Position numbers and translations under genes: made by a program
The notes under the pieces: model-generated
Told to the model about the DNA's origin: nothing
The model's database searches: none
Seen by the model: only the letters and a program-made list of their open reading frames with translations
Shown here: piece by piece, positions 49,467 to 58,007 of the stretch
Layout of the letters: each line of letters opens with the position of its first letter
Numbering within the stretch: the stretch's first letter is position 1
NCBI RefSeq assembly: GCF_900101045.1
Contig: NZ_FNFN01000009.1
Span: forward strand, 1-64,000
Source: Nocardioides sp. YR527
GTDB taxonomy: Bacteria > Actinomycetota > Actinomycetes > Propionibacteriales > Nocardioidaceae
Reading direction: 5' to 3'
DNA: 64,000 nucleotides

Positions 49467-50264
49467 ATGACCGCATGGGATCCCGAGCGCTATCTGACCT
49501 ACTCCGACGAGCGGGGCCGCCCCTTCGTCGATCTTCTTCGCCGGATCGACGCGGATCGTCCGAAGACGGTGGTCGACCTCGGCTGCGGTCCCGGCAACCT
49601 GACCGCCCTCGCGGCCGGCCGCTGGCCGGAGGCCAGGGTCGTCGGACTCGACTCCAGCGCGCCGATGATCGACAAGGCACGCGCGACCATCGACGGCGTG
49701 GACTTCGCGGTGGCGGACCTTCGCGACTGGGCAGACTCGGTGGTGCCGGGATCGGTCGACGTACTCCTCTCCAATGCCACCCTCCAGTGGGTTCCCGGCC
49801 ATCTGGACCTGCTCCCGTTGCTCGCCGGCGCGGTCGGGAAGGGCGGCTGGTTCGCGTTCCAGGTCCCGGGCAACTTCGACGAGCCCAGCCACAGGCTCCG
49901 CGAGGAGCTCGCCGCCGAGGAGCCCTACGCCGAGCACGCCCGTCACCTCGAGGCGCCCGGGTCGCACGACCCGGCCGACTACTACGACGTGCTGGTGCGG
50001 GAGGGCTTCGAGGTCGATGTCTGGGAGACGACGTACCTCCACGTGCTGACCGGGGCGGACCCGGTCTTCACCTGGATCTCTGGAACGAGCCTCCGCCCCA
50101 CTGCTGCCGCTCTGGAGAAGGCCGGTCTCTTCGAGCCCTTCGCCGAGGAGCTCAAGAACCGTCTGGCACAGGCCTATCCCGTACGAAACGATTCGGTAGG
50201 AAACAGTTTCGTCCTGCTCCCGTTCCGCCGAGTCTTCGTGGTCGCCCGCAGACTGGAGGCATGA
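49467..50264 (+). CDS. tam: Trans-aconitate 2-methyltransferase
   Basis: 265 residues, class I SAM methyltransferase. Start WDPERYLTYSDERGRPFVDLL, SAM loop VVDLGCGPGNLT (about 36-47), LLSNATLQWVPGHLDLLP, and an end RRVFVVARRLEA that parallels E. coli Tam closely. Methylates trans-aconitate, the stray isomer of the TCA intermediate that inhibits aconitase. Divergent MarR regulator with two operators. Stop overlaps the following gene (ATGA). Confidence 0.92.
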   Translation: MTAWDPERYLTYSDERGRPFVDLLRRIDADRPKTVVDLGCGPGNLTALAAGRWPEARVVGLDSSAPMIDKARATIDGVDFAVADLRDWADSVVPGSVDVLLSNATLQWVPGHLDLLPLLAGAVGKGGWFAFQVPGNFDEPSHRLREELAAEEPYAEHARHLEAPGSHDPADYYDVLVREGFEVDVWETTYLHVLTGADPVFTWISGTSLRPTAAALEKAGLFEPFAEELKNRLAQAYPVRNDSVGNSFVLLPFRRVFVVARRLEA

Positions 50265-50641
50265 TGCGCATCCATCACGTGCAGGTCGGCATGCCTGCCG
50301 GCCGCGAGGACGAGGCCCTGACCTTCTATGCCGACGGCCTCGGGCTGTCCGAGGTGCCGAAGCCGGCCGAGCTGGCCAAGCGCGGTGGCGCCTGGTTCCG
50401 CTCGCCGGGCGGCGCCGAGATCCACCTCGGTGTCGAGGACCCGCACCGACCGCAGGCCAAGGCCCATCCTGCCCTGGCGGTCGAGACCGAGGCGGACCTC
50501 GAGGCCACGGGCGCGAGGTTGGCGAGCCTGGGCTTCGATGTCGACTGGAGCCAGCGCCACAACGCCGACGGATTCCAGCGCTTCCATGTCCGCGATCCGT
50601 TCGGCAACCGCGTCGAGATCGTCTGGCAGACGGGCAACTAG
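50261..50641 (+). CDS. Glyoxalase/VOC family protein
   Basis: 126 residues, a single vicinal-oxygen-chelate domain. Metal-type residues include HHVQVGMP at the start, EIHLGVEDPHR mid-way and NRVEIVW at the end; the FHVRDPFGNRVE block is typical of glyoxalase/bleomycin-resistance proteins. Translationally coupled to tam, so it may treat a related metabolite, but its substrate is unknown. Confidence 0.9.
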   Translation: MMRIHHVQVGMPAGREDEALTFYADGLGLSEVPKPAELAKRGGAWFRSPGGAEIHLGVEDPHRPQAKAHPALAVETEADLEATGARLASLGFDVDWSQRHNADGFQRFHVRDPFGNRVEIVWQTGN

Positions 50642-50718
50642 CACGAAGTTCGGTCTCGTGTGGGCGAAAACTGGAATCAACCAAAAAGAACCGTAACGCC
50701 CACTGGTCTGGACCGTTG

Positions 50719-50730
50719 TCCCCCGGGGGA
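50719..50730. promoter_or_regulatory. GC-rich operator-like palindrome before the CsoR-family gene
   Basis: TCCCCCGGGGGA, perfect, flanked by GTTG and ATACAAC. CsoR-family proteins bind G/C-tract palindromes of this kind, so autoregulation is likely. Confidence 0.6.
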
Positions 50731-50748
50731 TACAACAACGAGCCAGGA

Positions 50749-51057
50749 ATGATGCCAGAAACGATGGAAGGCAAGACTTTGACTGACGACGTGACCGTCC
50801 CCCAGCCTCGGGACGCGGAGACGACGAGCGTGGTCAATCGAGTCCGCCGGGCTCAGGGCCAGCTCGGCGGCGTGCTCCGCATGATCGAAGACGGCCGCGA
50901 GCTCGCCGATGTGGTCGGCCAGCTCAAGGCAGTGACCCGCGCCCTCGACAAGGCGGCCTTCGCGCTGCTCTCCAACGAGCTGCGCCGCGCGCACGCCGAC
51001 GGAGATCGCCCGGAGCAGATCGAGGAGCTCGAGAAGGTCTTCCTCTCCCTCTCCTGA
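50749..51057 (+). CDS. CsoR/DUF156-family regulator without metal ligands
   Basis: About 102 residues from ATG 50749. The core VVNRVRRAQGQLGGVLRMIEDGRELADVVGQLKAVTRALDKAAFALL is the four-helix DUF156 fold. The Cys-His-Cys set of CsoR is absent: Leu replaces the first Cys, the C-terminal region reads NELRRAH, and there is no cysteine anywhere. So it cannot bind Cu(I) or persulfide as CsoR or CstR do. The start is uncertain: ATG 50764 and TTG 50779 (with GGAAGG upstream) are alternatives; TTG 50716 lies near the operator and is rejected. Confidence 0.85.
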   Translation: MMPETMEGKTLTDDVTVPQPRDAETTSVVNRVRRAQGQLGGVLRMIEDGRELADVVGQLKAVTRALDKAAFALLSNELRRAHADGDRPEQIEELEKVFLSLS

Positions 51058-51080
51058 TCTCGGGCCAGGAGAGGGGAGGA

Positions 51081-51098
51081 GGTTACCCTCGGGTAACC
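51081..51098. promoter_or_regulatory. Operator-like palindrome before the DUF4442 gene
   Basis: GGTTACCC-TC-GGGTAACC, perfect 8-bp arms, ending 8 bp before the ATG at 51107. Likely a TetR or similar repressor site; no regulator is assigned. Confidence 0.6.
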
Positions 51099-51106
51099 TG
51101 ACCGCC

Positions 51107-51574
51107 ATGAGCCAGCTCTACGACCTCTGGAAGTCCTTCAACCGTGTCCCCGTTGTAGGCAAGAGAGCATTCTCGGTCGCGTTCGCGAAGAAGGCGCCCT
51201 ACTTCGGGTCCATCCACCCGCTGGTCAACCAGCTGCGACCCAACTACGCCGAGGTCATCGTCCCGAACCGCAAGGGCAACCACAACCACATCGGCACCGT
51301 TCACGCCATCGCGCTGTGCAACGGTCTCGAGATGGCGATGGGTGCCCTTGCGGAGGTCACCATCCCGCGCGACAAGCGCTGGATCCCCAAGGGGATGACC
51401 GTCTCCTACACGGCCAAGGCCTCCACCGACATCACGTGCATCGCGGAGACCGACCAGGAGCAGTGGGACGCCGCCGACGGAGACCTCGCGGTGCGCGTCA
51501 AGGGCATCCGCGAGGACGGCACCGTGGCCATCGAGGGCACGATCAACCTCTGGGTGACCCCGAAGAAGAAGTAA
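51107..51574 (+). CDS. DUF4442 hotdog-fold protein (thioesterase-like)
   Basis: 155 residues. The central block NHIGTVHAIALCNGLEMAMGAL is the hotdog helix with the Asn/His pair, followed by the strands KGMTVSYTAKASTDITC. DUF4442 proteins are predicted acyl-CoA thioesterases. Single gene with a palindromic operator just ahead of it, which suggests control by an acyl-CoA-type signal (inference). Confidence 0.9.
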   Translation: MSQLYDLWKSFNRVPVVGKRAFSVAFAKKAPYFGSIHPLVNQLRPNYAEVIVPNRKGNHNHIGTVHAIALCNGLEMAMGALAEVTIPRDKRWIPKGMTVSYTAKASTDITCIAETDQEQWDAADGDLAVRVKGIREDGTVAIEGTINLWVTPKKK

Positions 51575-51638
51575 GAGCAGGTACGCAACGGCCCGCTGCC
51601 CCGAGGAGGGGCAGCGGGCCGTTGGTCTGTCCGGATGC

Positions 51639-52553
51639 TCAGGCGCCGGGCCCGGCGCCACCGGCGTTGGCAGCGTTCGCCTTCTGAACGAGCTCGGCCT
51701 CGGCGGCGACCGGGTCGATCGCGCCGGCGTGACCGACCGGTGCCGCAGTGCGTGCCACACGCCGGGTGCGTGCTTCGGCGTAGTTCGCCGCGAGGCCGAG
51801 AATCGTGTTGAGGATGATGTAGATCGCTGCGACCACGATCGCTGCCGGGATCAGGTTCTTGAAGTTGCCGTCCAGCTTGACGATCTGGTTGAGCAGCTCG
51901 CTGTAGGCGAGGATGTAGCCCAACGCGGTGTCCTTGAGGAGCACCACCAGCTGGGCGATGATCGCCGGAAGCATCGAGCGCACCGCCTGGGGCAGCAGGA
52001 TCGAACGCATCACCTGCCCGTCCGAGAGTCCGACCGCGACACCTGCCTCCGTCTGGCCCTTGGGTAGCGCCCCGACGCCGGCTCGGATGATCTCGGCGAG
52101 GACGGAGCCGTTGTAGAGCATCAGGCCGAGGACGACCGCCCAGAAGACGTCGGTGTCGAATCCGAGCGGCGCCTGCATGAAGTAGATGAACATCATCAGC
52201 AGGAGCATCGGGATGGAGCGGAAGAACTCGATGACCACTGCCGAAGGGAGGCTGACGAGCTTGCTCTGGGAGAGCCGGCCGACGGCGAACACGAACCCGA
52301 AGGCGAGCGCGAGGACCGAGCCGACCGCGAAGGCTTTCAGCGTGCCGATGATGCCGGGGATGAGGAAGTTCTCCCAGGCGGGTGCCTCGAGGAACGGTGT
52401 CCACTTCTCGGCATCCCACTGGCCGGTCTCGTCGAACTTTGCCCAGACGAACCAGGCGATGACCAGGAGCAGCACCACCGTGATGGCGGAGTAGACCCGG
52501 TTGAGTGCCTTGGCGCGCGGGCCGGGTGCGTCATAGAGGACGGAGGCGGCCAT
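51639..52553 (-). CDS. gluD: Glutamate/amino-acid ABC transporter permease GluD
   Basis: 304 residues, six or so membrane helices. The EAA-like coupling loop is EAGVAVGLSDGQVMRSILLPQAVRSMLPA. An Ala/Glu-rich cytoplasmic C-terminal tail of about 40 residues (AEAELVQKANAANAGG) is longer than in minimal permeases. Pairs with GluC; start overlaps its stop (TAATG). Takes up glutamate or a similar polar amino acid. Confidence 0.93.
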   Translation of the reverse strand: MAASVLYDAPGPRAKALNRVYSAITVVLLLVIAWFVWAKFDETGQWDAEKWTPFLEAPAWENFLIPGIIGTLKAFAVGSVLALAFGFVFAVGRLSQSKLVSLPSAVVIEFFRSIPMLLLMMFIYFMQAPLGFDTDVFWAVVLGLMLYNGSVLAEIIRAGVGALPKGQTEAGVAVGLSDGQVMRSILLPQAVRSMLPAIIAQLVVLLKDTALGYILAYSELLNQIVKLDGNFKNLIPAAIVVAAIYIILNTILGLAANYAEARTRRVARTAAPVGHAGAIDPVAAEAELVQKANAANAGGAGPGA

Positions 52554-53242
52554 TATCGGATCACCGCGAATCGCTTGGAGGCCCAGTTGGCGACGAAGCC
52601 GATGGGCAGGGTCAGGATCATGAAGCCGATCGCGAAGATGATGAAGATCAGCAGGATCTGGTCGGACTCGTTCTCCATCATGGTCTTCATCTGGCCCGAT
52701 GCCTCGTTGACGCCCGTCGCGGTGACGACACCGATGGTGACGGCGACGGTGGTGTTCTTGGTCATCGCGATCAGCACGCTGGCCAGTGGGTTGATCACCG
52801 ATCGCAGCGCCTGCGGTAGAACCACGTGCCTGAGGTTCTGGGTGAAGGTGAGTCCGATCGCGCGGGCCGCCTCCGCCTGTCCGAGCGGCACTGTGTTGAT
52901 GCCCGCACGGAGCACCTCGCACACGAACGTCGAGGTATAGATCCCCAGCGCCAGGACCGCCAGACGGAAGTTGTTCTCGTAGAGGTCGTCAGGTGCGGGG
53001 TTGAAGCCCAGCTGATAAGCCAGCCCGAAGAGCGCGAAGAACATCACCAGCGTCAGCGGCGTGTTGCGGAACGTGTAGACGACGGCCGCACCGACGAACC
53101 GCAGCACCGGCACCGGGGACACCCGGAACACGGCGAGCACGGTGCCGAGGATGAGCGCGAAGATGCCGCTGTAGACGGCAAGCCTCAGAGTCAGCCCGAA
53201 CGAGGTCAGGATGGCTGACCCGTACTCGGAGAAGAGGTCCAT
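52553..53242 (-). CDS. gluC: Glutamate/amino-acid ABC transporter permease GluC
   Basis: 229 residues, HAAT-family permease with five or six helices. VYTFRNTPLTLVMFF and the coupling loop EAARAIGLTFTQNLRHVVLPQALRSVINPLAS are typical. Encoded after the substrate-binding protein, from which it is separated by a long stem-loop. Confidence 0.94.
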   Translation of the reverse strand: MDLFSEYGSAILTSFGLTLRLAVYSGIFALILGTVLAVFRVSPVPVLRFVGAAVVYTFRNTPLTLVMFFALFGLAYQLGFNPAPDDLYENNFRLAVLALGIYTSTFVCEVLRAGINTVPLGQAEAARAIGLTFTQNLRHVVLPQALRSVINPLASVLIAMTKNTTVAVTIGVVTATGVNEASGQMKTMMENESDQILLIFIIFAIGFMILTLPIGFVANWASKRFAVIR

Positions 53243-53284
53243 GGGTCCTTCCAGGATGGTTCAGAATGCGTCTGCTTCGGTCAC

Positions 53285-53341
53285 GCCGAGCCGGCGCAAT
53301 GCGGTCCTCGCTTCGCAGCGGGCCGATTGCGCCGGCTCGGC
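53285..53341 (-). terminator. Intercistronic stem-loop between gluB and gluC
   Basis: Perfect 16-bp arms GCCGAGCCGGCGCAAT / ATTGCGCCGGCTCGGC, extended inside by a CGGTCC/GGGCCG stem and a loop near TCGCTTCGCAGC. Sits between the binding protein and the permeases, where it can trim or stabilise mRNA so that GluB is made in excess. Confidence 0.75.
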
Positions 53342-53351
53342 ATGACGTTGC

Positions 53352-54170
53352 TCAGTAGCGGTCGACGGCCGGCGGCTCCGGCAGCGTGTAACCGGACTCA
53401 CCGAGGTTGTCGTTGAACGCCTCTTCCCAGGCGCCGTCCTCGAAGGACTGCTCGATCAGGTCGTTGATCTTGTCGCGGTCCTCGCTGCCCTTGGGCAGGC
53501 CGACGCCGTAGTTCTCCTCAGAGAAGGGAGCGCCGACGATCTTGAACTTGCCCGGCGACTGCTGGGCGTAGCCCGCCAGGATGATGTCGTCGGTGGTCAT
53601 CGCGTCGAGCTGGCCGCCCTCGATCGCGGTGACGCACTTGCTGTAGGTGTCGAACTCCTGCAGCTGGACGCCCTTGGAGTACTCGTCCTTGACCTTCTGG
53701 GCCGAGGTCGAGCCGGTCACCGAGCAGAGCTTCTTGCCGTCGAGCGACTCGGGGCCGGTGATGTCGGTGTTGTCGGCGGCGACCAGAAGGTCCTGGCCGG
53801 CGATGTAGTACGGGCCGGCGAAGTCGACCTCGGCCTTGCGCTCGTCGGTGATCGAGTACGTCGCCAGGATCATGTCGACGGTGCCGTCCTTGAGGAACGT
53901 CTCGCGGTTGGCGGAGACGGCCTCGACCCACTCGATCTGGTCGTCGTCGTAGCCGAGGCCCTCGGCGATGTACTCCGCCATGTCGACGTCGAAGCCGGAG
54001 TAGTCACCGTCGGCCTCCTTGAACCCGAGGCCCGGCTGGTCGAACTTGATGCCGATCTTGATCTTGTCGCCGCCGGCGTCGGAGCCGGTGTCGTCGTTGC
54101 CACCACAGGCAGCGAGCGAGCCGGCGAGCGCGAGGACTCCCGCGACCGCGGCGATCTTCTGGAACTTCAT
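53352..54170 (-). CDS. gluB: Glutamate-binding lipoprotein GluB
   Basis: 272 residues. Lipoprotein signal with lipobox LAGSLAAC (Cys22), then a Gly/Asp-rich linker and a type II periplasmic-binding fold (KIGIKFDQPGLGFKEADGDYSGFDVDMAEYIAEG; TYSITDERKAEVDFAGPYY; a disulfide pair around CSV and KCV). Extracellular substrate receptor for the GluCD permease. Confidence 0.94.
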   Translation of the reverse strand: MKFQKIAAVAGVLALAGSLAACGGNDDTGSDAGGDKIKIGIKFDQPGLGFKEADGDYSGFDVDMAEYIAEGLGYDDDQIEWVEAVSANRETFLKDGTVDMILATYSITDERKAEVDFAGPYYIAGQDLLVAADNTDITGPESLDGKKLCSVTGSTSAQKVKDEYSKGVQLQEFDTYSKCVTAIEGGQLDAMTTDDIILAGYAQQSPGKFKIVGAPFSEENYGVGLPKGSEDRDKINDLIEQSFEDGAWEEAFNDNLGESGYTLPEPPAVDRY

Positions 54171-54246
54171 CGAATCCACCTTCTGGAATGAGTGTTGAGT
54201 GTCATGCAGGGGTCTGCGAGCCAACGGCTCACCCGAGACGTACGTT

Positions 54247-55023
54247 TCAGTGTTTGAGGATCTTGCCGAGGAAGTCCTTGGCGCGCTCGGACTGCGGGTT
54301 GTCGAAGAACTCGGCCGGGGTGTTGGACTCGACGATCTGGCCGTCGGCCATGAAGACGACACGGTCGGCGGCGACGCGAGCGAACCCCATCTCGTGGGTG
54401 ACCACGATCATCGTCATGCCTTCCTTGGCGAGGCTGACCATGACGTCGAGCACCTCCTTGACCATCTCCGGGTCGAGCGCGGAGGTGGGTTCGTCGAAGA
54501 GCATCACCTGCGGCTTCATCGCCAGCGCCCGGGCGATCGCGACGCGCTGCTGCTGACCGCCGGAGAGCTGGGCCGGGTACTTCGCGGCCTGGGCGCCCAC
54601 GCCGACGCGGTCGAGCAGCTTCTTGGCCTCGGCCTCAGCCTCGGACTTCTTCAGCTTGCGCACCTTCATCGGGCCCAGCGTGACGTTCTGCAGGATCGTC
54701 TTGTGGGCGAAGAGGTTGAAGCTCTGGAAGACCATCCCGACCTCGGCCCGCAGCTTGGCCAGGCCCTTGCCCTCGGCGGGCAGCTCCTTGCCGTCGAGCG
54801 TGATCGTCCCCGAGTCGATCGTCTCCAGCCGGTTGATCGTGCGGCAGAGGGTCGACTTCCCCGAACCCGAGGGCCCGATCACCACGACGACCTCGCCACG
54901 CTTGATCTCCATGTTGATGTCCTGGAGCACGTGCAGGTCGCCGTAGTGCTTGTCGACGTGGTCAAGAACCACCAGGGCGTCGCCCGAGGGTGCGCTGGCG
55001 GGTTCGGTGTCAAGCACGGTCAT
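54247..55023 (-). CDS. gluA: Glutamate ABC transporter ATPase GluA
   Basis: 258 residues. Walker A GPSGSGKST (about 50-58), Q loop MVFQSFNLFAH, signature LSGGQQQRVAIARAL, Walker B VMLFDEPTSALD and switch THEMGFA: a polar amino-acid transporter ATPase. First gene of the gluABCD operon, divergent from miaB, an order kept in many actinobacteria. Confidence 0.95.
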   Translation of the reverse strand: MTVLDTEPASAPSGDALVVLDHVDKHYGDLHVLQDINMEIKRGEVVVVIGPSGSGKSTLCRTINRLETIDSGTITLDGKELPAEGKGLAKLRAEVGMVFQSFNLFAHKTILQNVTLGPMKVRKLKKSEAEAEAKKLLDRVGVGAQAAKYPAQLSGGQQQRVAIARALAMKPQVMLFDEPTSALDPEMVKEVLDVMVSLAKEGMTMIVVTHEMGFARVAADRVVFMADGQIVESNTPAEFFDNPQSERAKDFLGKILKH

Positions 55024-55146
55024 GCCGCAGACCTAACCACATCCTGCATTGCACATCCATGAATTGGTCCCCGGTATCGGTTACAAGCGGATAACTGGTC
55101 GGGATTTCCTGCCGTTGCACCTGATCGCCGTACTCTTGAGGACGCT

Positions 55147-56649
55147 ATGACCGTGTCCACCGCCTCGAGCTCCGCATCGGCCCGTACGTACGAAGTCCGC
55201 ACCTACGGCTGCCAGATGAACGTCCACGACTCCGAGCGCCTCTCGGGTCTGCTCGAGGATGCCGGCTACCTGAAGGCGACCGAGGGCACCCAGGCCGACG
55301 TGGTCGTGTTCAACACGTGCGCGGTCCGGGAGAACGCCGACAACAAGCTCTACGGCAACCTCTCCCACCTGGCCCCGATCAAGGAGGCCAACCCGGACCT
55401 CCAGATCGCCGTCGGTGGCTGCCTCGCGCAGAAGGACCGGGCGACGATCACGAAGAAGGCGCCGTACGTCGACGTGGTGTTCGGGACGCACAACATCGGC
55501 TCGCTCCCGGTGCTTCTCGAGCGGGCGCGGGTGCAGGAGGAGGCCCAGGTCGAGATCCTGGAGTCCCTCGAGGTCTTTCCGTCGACGCTGCCGACCAAGC
55601 GTGAGTCGGCCTACGCCGCCTGGGTGTCGGTCTCCGTCGGCTGCAACAACACCTGCACCTTCTGCATCGTCCCGAGCCTGAGGGGCAAGGAGAAGGACCG
55701 GCGGCCGGGCGAGATCCTCGCCGAGATCGAGGCGCTGGTCGCCGAGGGCGTCACCGAGGTCACCCTGCTGGGCCAGAACGTCAACGCCTACGGCGTGGAG
55801 TTCGGCGACCGGCAGGCCTTCTCCAAGCTGCTGCGCGCCTGCGGCGAGATCGAGGGCCTGGAGCGGGTCCGGTTCACCAGCCCGCACCCGGCCGAGTTCA
55901 CCGACGACGTCATCGAGGCGATGGCCGAGACGCCCAACGTGATGCCGTCGCTGCACATGCCGCTGCAGTCCGGTTCCGACCGGGTGCTGAAGGCGATGCG
56001 CCGCTCCTACCGGTCGACCAAGTTCCTCGGCATCATCGAGCGCGTCCGGGCGGCGATCCCGCACGCGGCGATCACGACCGACATCATCGTCGGCTTCCCG
56101 GGGGAGACCGAGGAGGACTTCCAGGGCACCCTGGACGTGGTCCGCGAGTCGCGCTTCTCCTCCGCCTTCACGTTCCAGTACTCCAAGCGTCCCGGCACCC
56201 CAGCCGCCGATCTCCCCGACCAGATCTCTCCAGAGGTGGTCAAGGACCGCTACGGCCGCCTCGTCGACCTCGTCAACGAGATCGCCTACGAGGAGAACAA
56301 GAAGAACGTCGGACGTACGCTCGAGCTGATGGTCGCCGAGGGGGAGGGCCGCAAGGACTCCGAGACCCACCGGCTCTCCGGTCGCGCTCCCGACAACCGC
56401 CTCGTCCACTTCAATGCGGCCGGCGCCGAGGACGTACGTCCTGGCGACATGGTCAAGGTCGAGATCACCTACGCGGCCCCGCACCACCTGGTCGCCGACA
56501 ACCCTGTGCTCGAGGTACGCCGCACCCGTTCCGGCGACGCCTGGGAGGCGCGTCAGGGCCGTCCCGAGCCCGAGGCCGCTTCGGTCGGGCTCGGCATGCC
56601 GTCGGTCGGCGTACCCGCTCCGCTACCGGTCGCCCCGGCCTGCGGCTGA
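55147..56649 (+). CDS. miaB: tRNA-2-methylthio-N6-dimethylallyladenosine synthase
   Basis: 500 residues. N-terminal UPF0004 domain with cluster-binding Cys in TYGCQMNVHDSERL, FNTCAVRENAD and VGGCLAQK. Radical-SAM motif CNNTCTFC with Cys166, Cys170 and Cys173. C-terminal TRAM domain (about 375-445), then a Pro/Ala-rich tail not found in E. coli. Adds a methylthio group to i6A37 of tRNA. miaA, which makes the i6A substrate, lies at 58008. TACTCT ends 10 bp upstream of the ATG. Confidence 0.96.
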   Translation: MTVSTASSSASARTYEVRTYGCQMNVHDSERLSGLLEDAGYLKATEGTQADVVVFNTCAVRENADNKLYGNLSHLAPIKEANPDLQIAVGGCLAQKDRATITKKAPYVDVVFGTHNIGSLPVLLERARVQEEAQVEILESLEVFPSTLPTKRESAYAAWVSVSVGCNNTCTFCIVPSLRGKEKDRRPGEILAEIEALVAEGVTEVTLLGQNVNAYGVEFGDRQAFSKLLRACGEIEGLERVRFTSPHPAEFTDDVIEAMAETPNVMPSLHMPLQSGSDRVLKAMRRSYRSTKFLGIIERVRAAIPHAAITTDIIVGFPGETEEDFQGTLDVVRESRFSSAFTFQYSKRPGTPAADLPDQISPEVVKDRYGRLVDLVNEIAYEENKKNVGRTLELMVAEGEGRKDSETHRLSGRAPDNRLVHFNAAGAEDVRPGDMVKVEITYAAPHHLVADNPVLEVRRTRSGDAWEARQGRPEPEAASVGLGMPSVGVPAPLPVAPACG

Positions 56650-56755
56650 TCCTGCGGCACTCGGTTGCGCGAACAGCAAATTCTCCGTAACGCCGTTCCC
56701 CGTGAGGGTATTTCTGCTCTAGCCTGAGGCAACTTGTCTCAGGAAGGGATACCCC

Positions 56756-57688
56756 ATGTCGATTCCCAAGCTGGCCGGCAGAGCAGTGGCGATGAGCGCA
56801 CTCGGAGTGCTCGTGGCATCAGGTCTGGCAGCCGCGGCGCCCGCGGGCGCCATGCAGGCGTCCGCAGGAGGAGATGCCTGCTTCGACCCGCACGAGGTCG
56901 GCGCCGCCCGCGTCGCCGAAGGGGCCAAGCAGGTCCGCGACACGAACCATCTGACCGCGAAGCAGGCCGACGCCAAGGAGAAGGCACTCTCCAGCGCGCT
57001 GGCCGCGCAGGGGAAGAAGGGCGGCAGCGCCAACCTCGCCGCGACGACCATCCCGACCTACATCCACGTCATCCAGGAGGACGCCACCACCGGCGCCGTC
57101 CCGCAGGCGAACATCGACGCCCAGATCGACGTGCTCAACGCGGCGTACGCCGGCACGCCGTTCTCCTTCGAGGTGGCCGGCCAGGAGACCACGATCAACC
57201 CGGCCTGGTATCCGATCATCTCCGGCTCGGCCGGCGAGCGGGACATGAAGTCGACGCTGCGCCAGGGCGGCGACAACGCCCTGAACGTCTACATCGGCGA
57301 GATCGACGACGGTCTGCTCGGCTGGGCGACCTTCCCGACCAAGAACATCGGATCGCAGGACGGGGTGGTCATCCTCGGTGAGTCGCTGCCCGGCGGCTCG
57401 GCGGCGCCGTACGACGAGGGCGACACCGCCACCCACGAGGTCGGCCACTGGCTGCACCTCTACCACACCTTCCAGGGTGGGTGCCGCGGCAAGGGTGACC
57501 AGGTCGCCGACACCCCGGCCGAGGCCGCGCCGGCCTTCGGCTGCCCGGAGGGTTCCGACACCTGCACCGCTCCGGGTCTCGACCCGATCCACAACTTCAT
57601 GGACTACACCGAGGACGCGTGCATGGACGAGTTCACGCCGGGTCAGGTGCAGCGCATGATCGACGGGTGGGTGGCGTACCGCGCCTGA
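56756..57688 (+). CDS. Secreted M43 (pappalysin-like) zinc metalloprotease
   Basis: 310 residues. Signal peptide (about 1-32, ending APAGAMQA), a short pro-region, then the zinc motif HEVGHWLHLYH with His227, His231 and His237 and catalytic Glu228. The Met-turn is in HNFMDYTEDACMD. The glycine common at position eight of the motif is His here. GGCRGKGDQVADTP with paired cysteines suits M43B calcium/disulfide loops. Extracellular protein breakdown. Divides miaB from miaA. Confidence 0.93.
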   Translation: MSIPKLAGRAVAMSALGVLVASGLAAAAPAGAMQASAGGDACFDPHEVGAARVAEGAKQVRDTNHLTAKQADAKEKALSSALAAQGKKGGSANLAATTIPTYIHVIQEDATTGAVPQANIDAQIDVLNAAYAGTPFSFEVAGQETTINPAWYPIISGSAGERDMKSTLRQGGDNALNVYIGEIDDGLLGWATFPTKNIGSQDGVVILGESLPGGSAAPYDEGDTATHEVGHWLHLYHTFQGGCRGKGDQVADTPAEAAPAFGCPEGSDTCTAPGLDPIHNFMDYTEDACMDEFTPGQVQRMIDGWVAYRA

Positions 57689-57697
57689 TCGTAAACG

Positions 57698-57738
57698 CGA
57701 GGCGGGGAGCAACCCGGTCTGGGTTGCTCCCCGCCTCG
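57698..57738. terminator. Bidirectional terminator after the M43 gene
   Basis: Perfect 18-bp arms (CGAGGCGGGGAGCAACCC) with loop GGTCT, between convergent genes. Confidence 0.88.
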
Positions 57739-57753
57739 AAGACTGAGGATGGC

Positions 57754-57948
57754 TCAGTTGCCGCCGTCGAGCTTCTCTGCCTCGTTCTTGGCGGTCTCGA
57801 CGCCCTGGTCGATCTGGTCGCTGAACTTGCCACCGGTCTTCTCGTCGGCGAACTCGCCGGCCTTGTCCAGGCCCTCGCCGACCTTGTCGGCACCGACCTT
57901 GTCGACGCCCTGCCCGATGAGATCCTTTGCCTTGTCCAAGAAGCTCAT
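57754..57948 (-). CDS. MT0933/Rv0909-type antitoxin-like small protein
   Basis: 64 residues: MSFLDKAKDLIGQGVDKVG, then KVGEGLDKAGEFADEKTGGKFSDQIDQG and an acidic end. This repetitive Lys/Asp/Gly amphipathic pattern is the PF14013 family, named for a mycobacterial antitoxin. No toxin gene flanks it, so it may act alone (for example as a stress or DNA-associated protein). GAGGGGGAAGC precedes the ATG. Confidence 0.85.
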   Translation of the reverse strand: MSFLDKAKDLIGQGVDKVGADKVGEGLDKAGEFADEKTGGKFSDQIDQGVETAKNEAEKLDGGN

Positions 57949-58007
57949 GCTTCCCCCTCTGGATCGGTGGCTCCCCGTATGAGCCAACTTGCGGCCAGAC
58001 TAACCGC

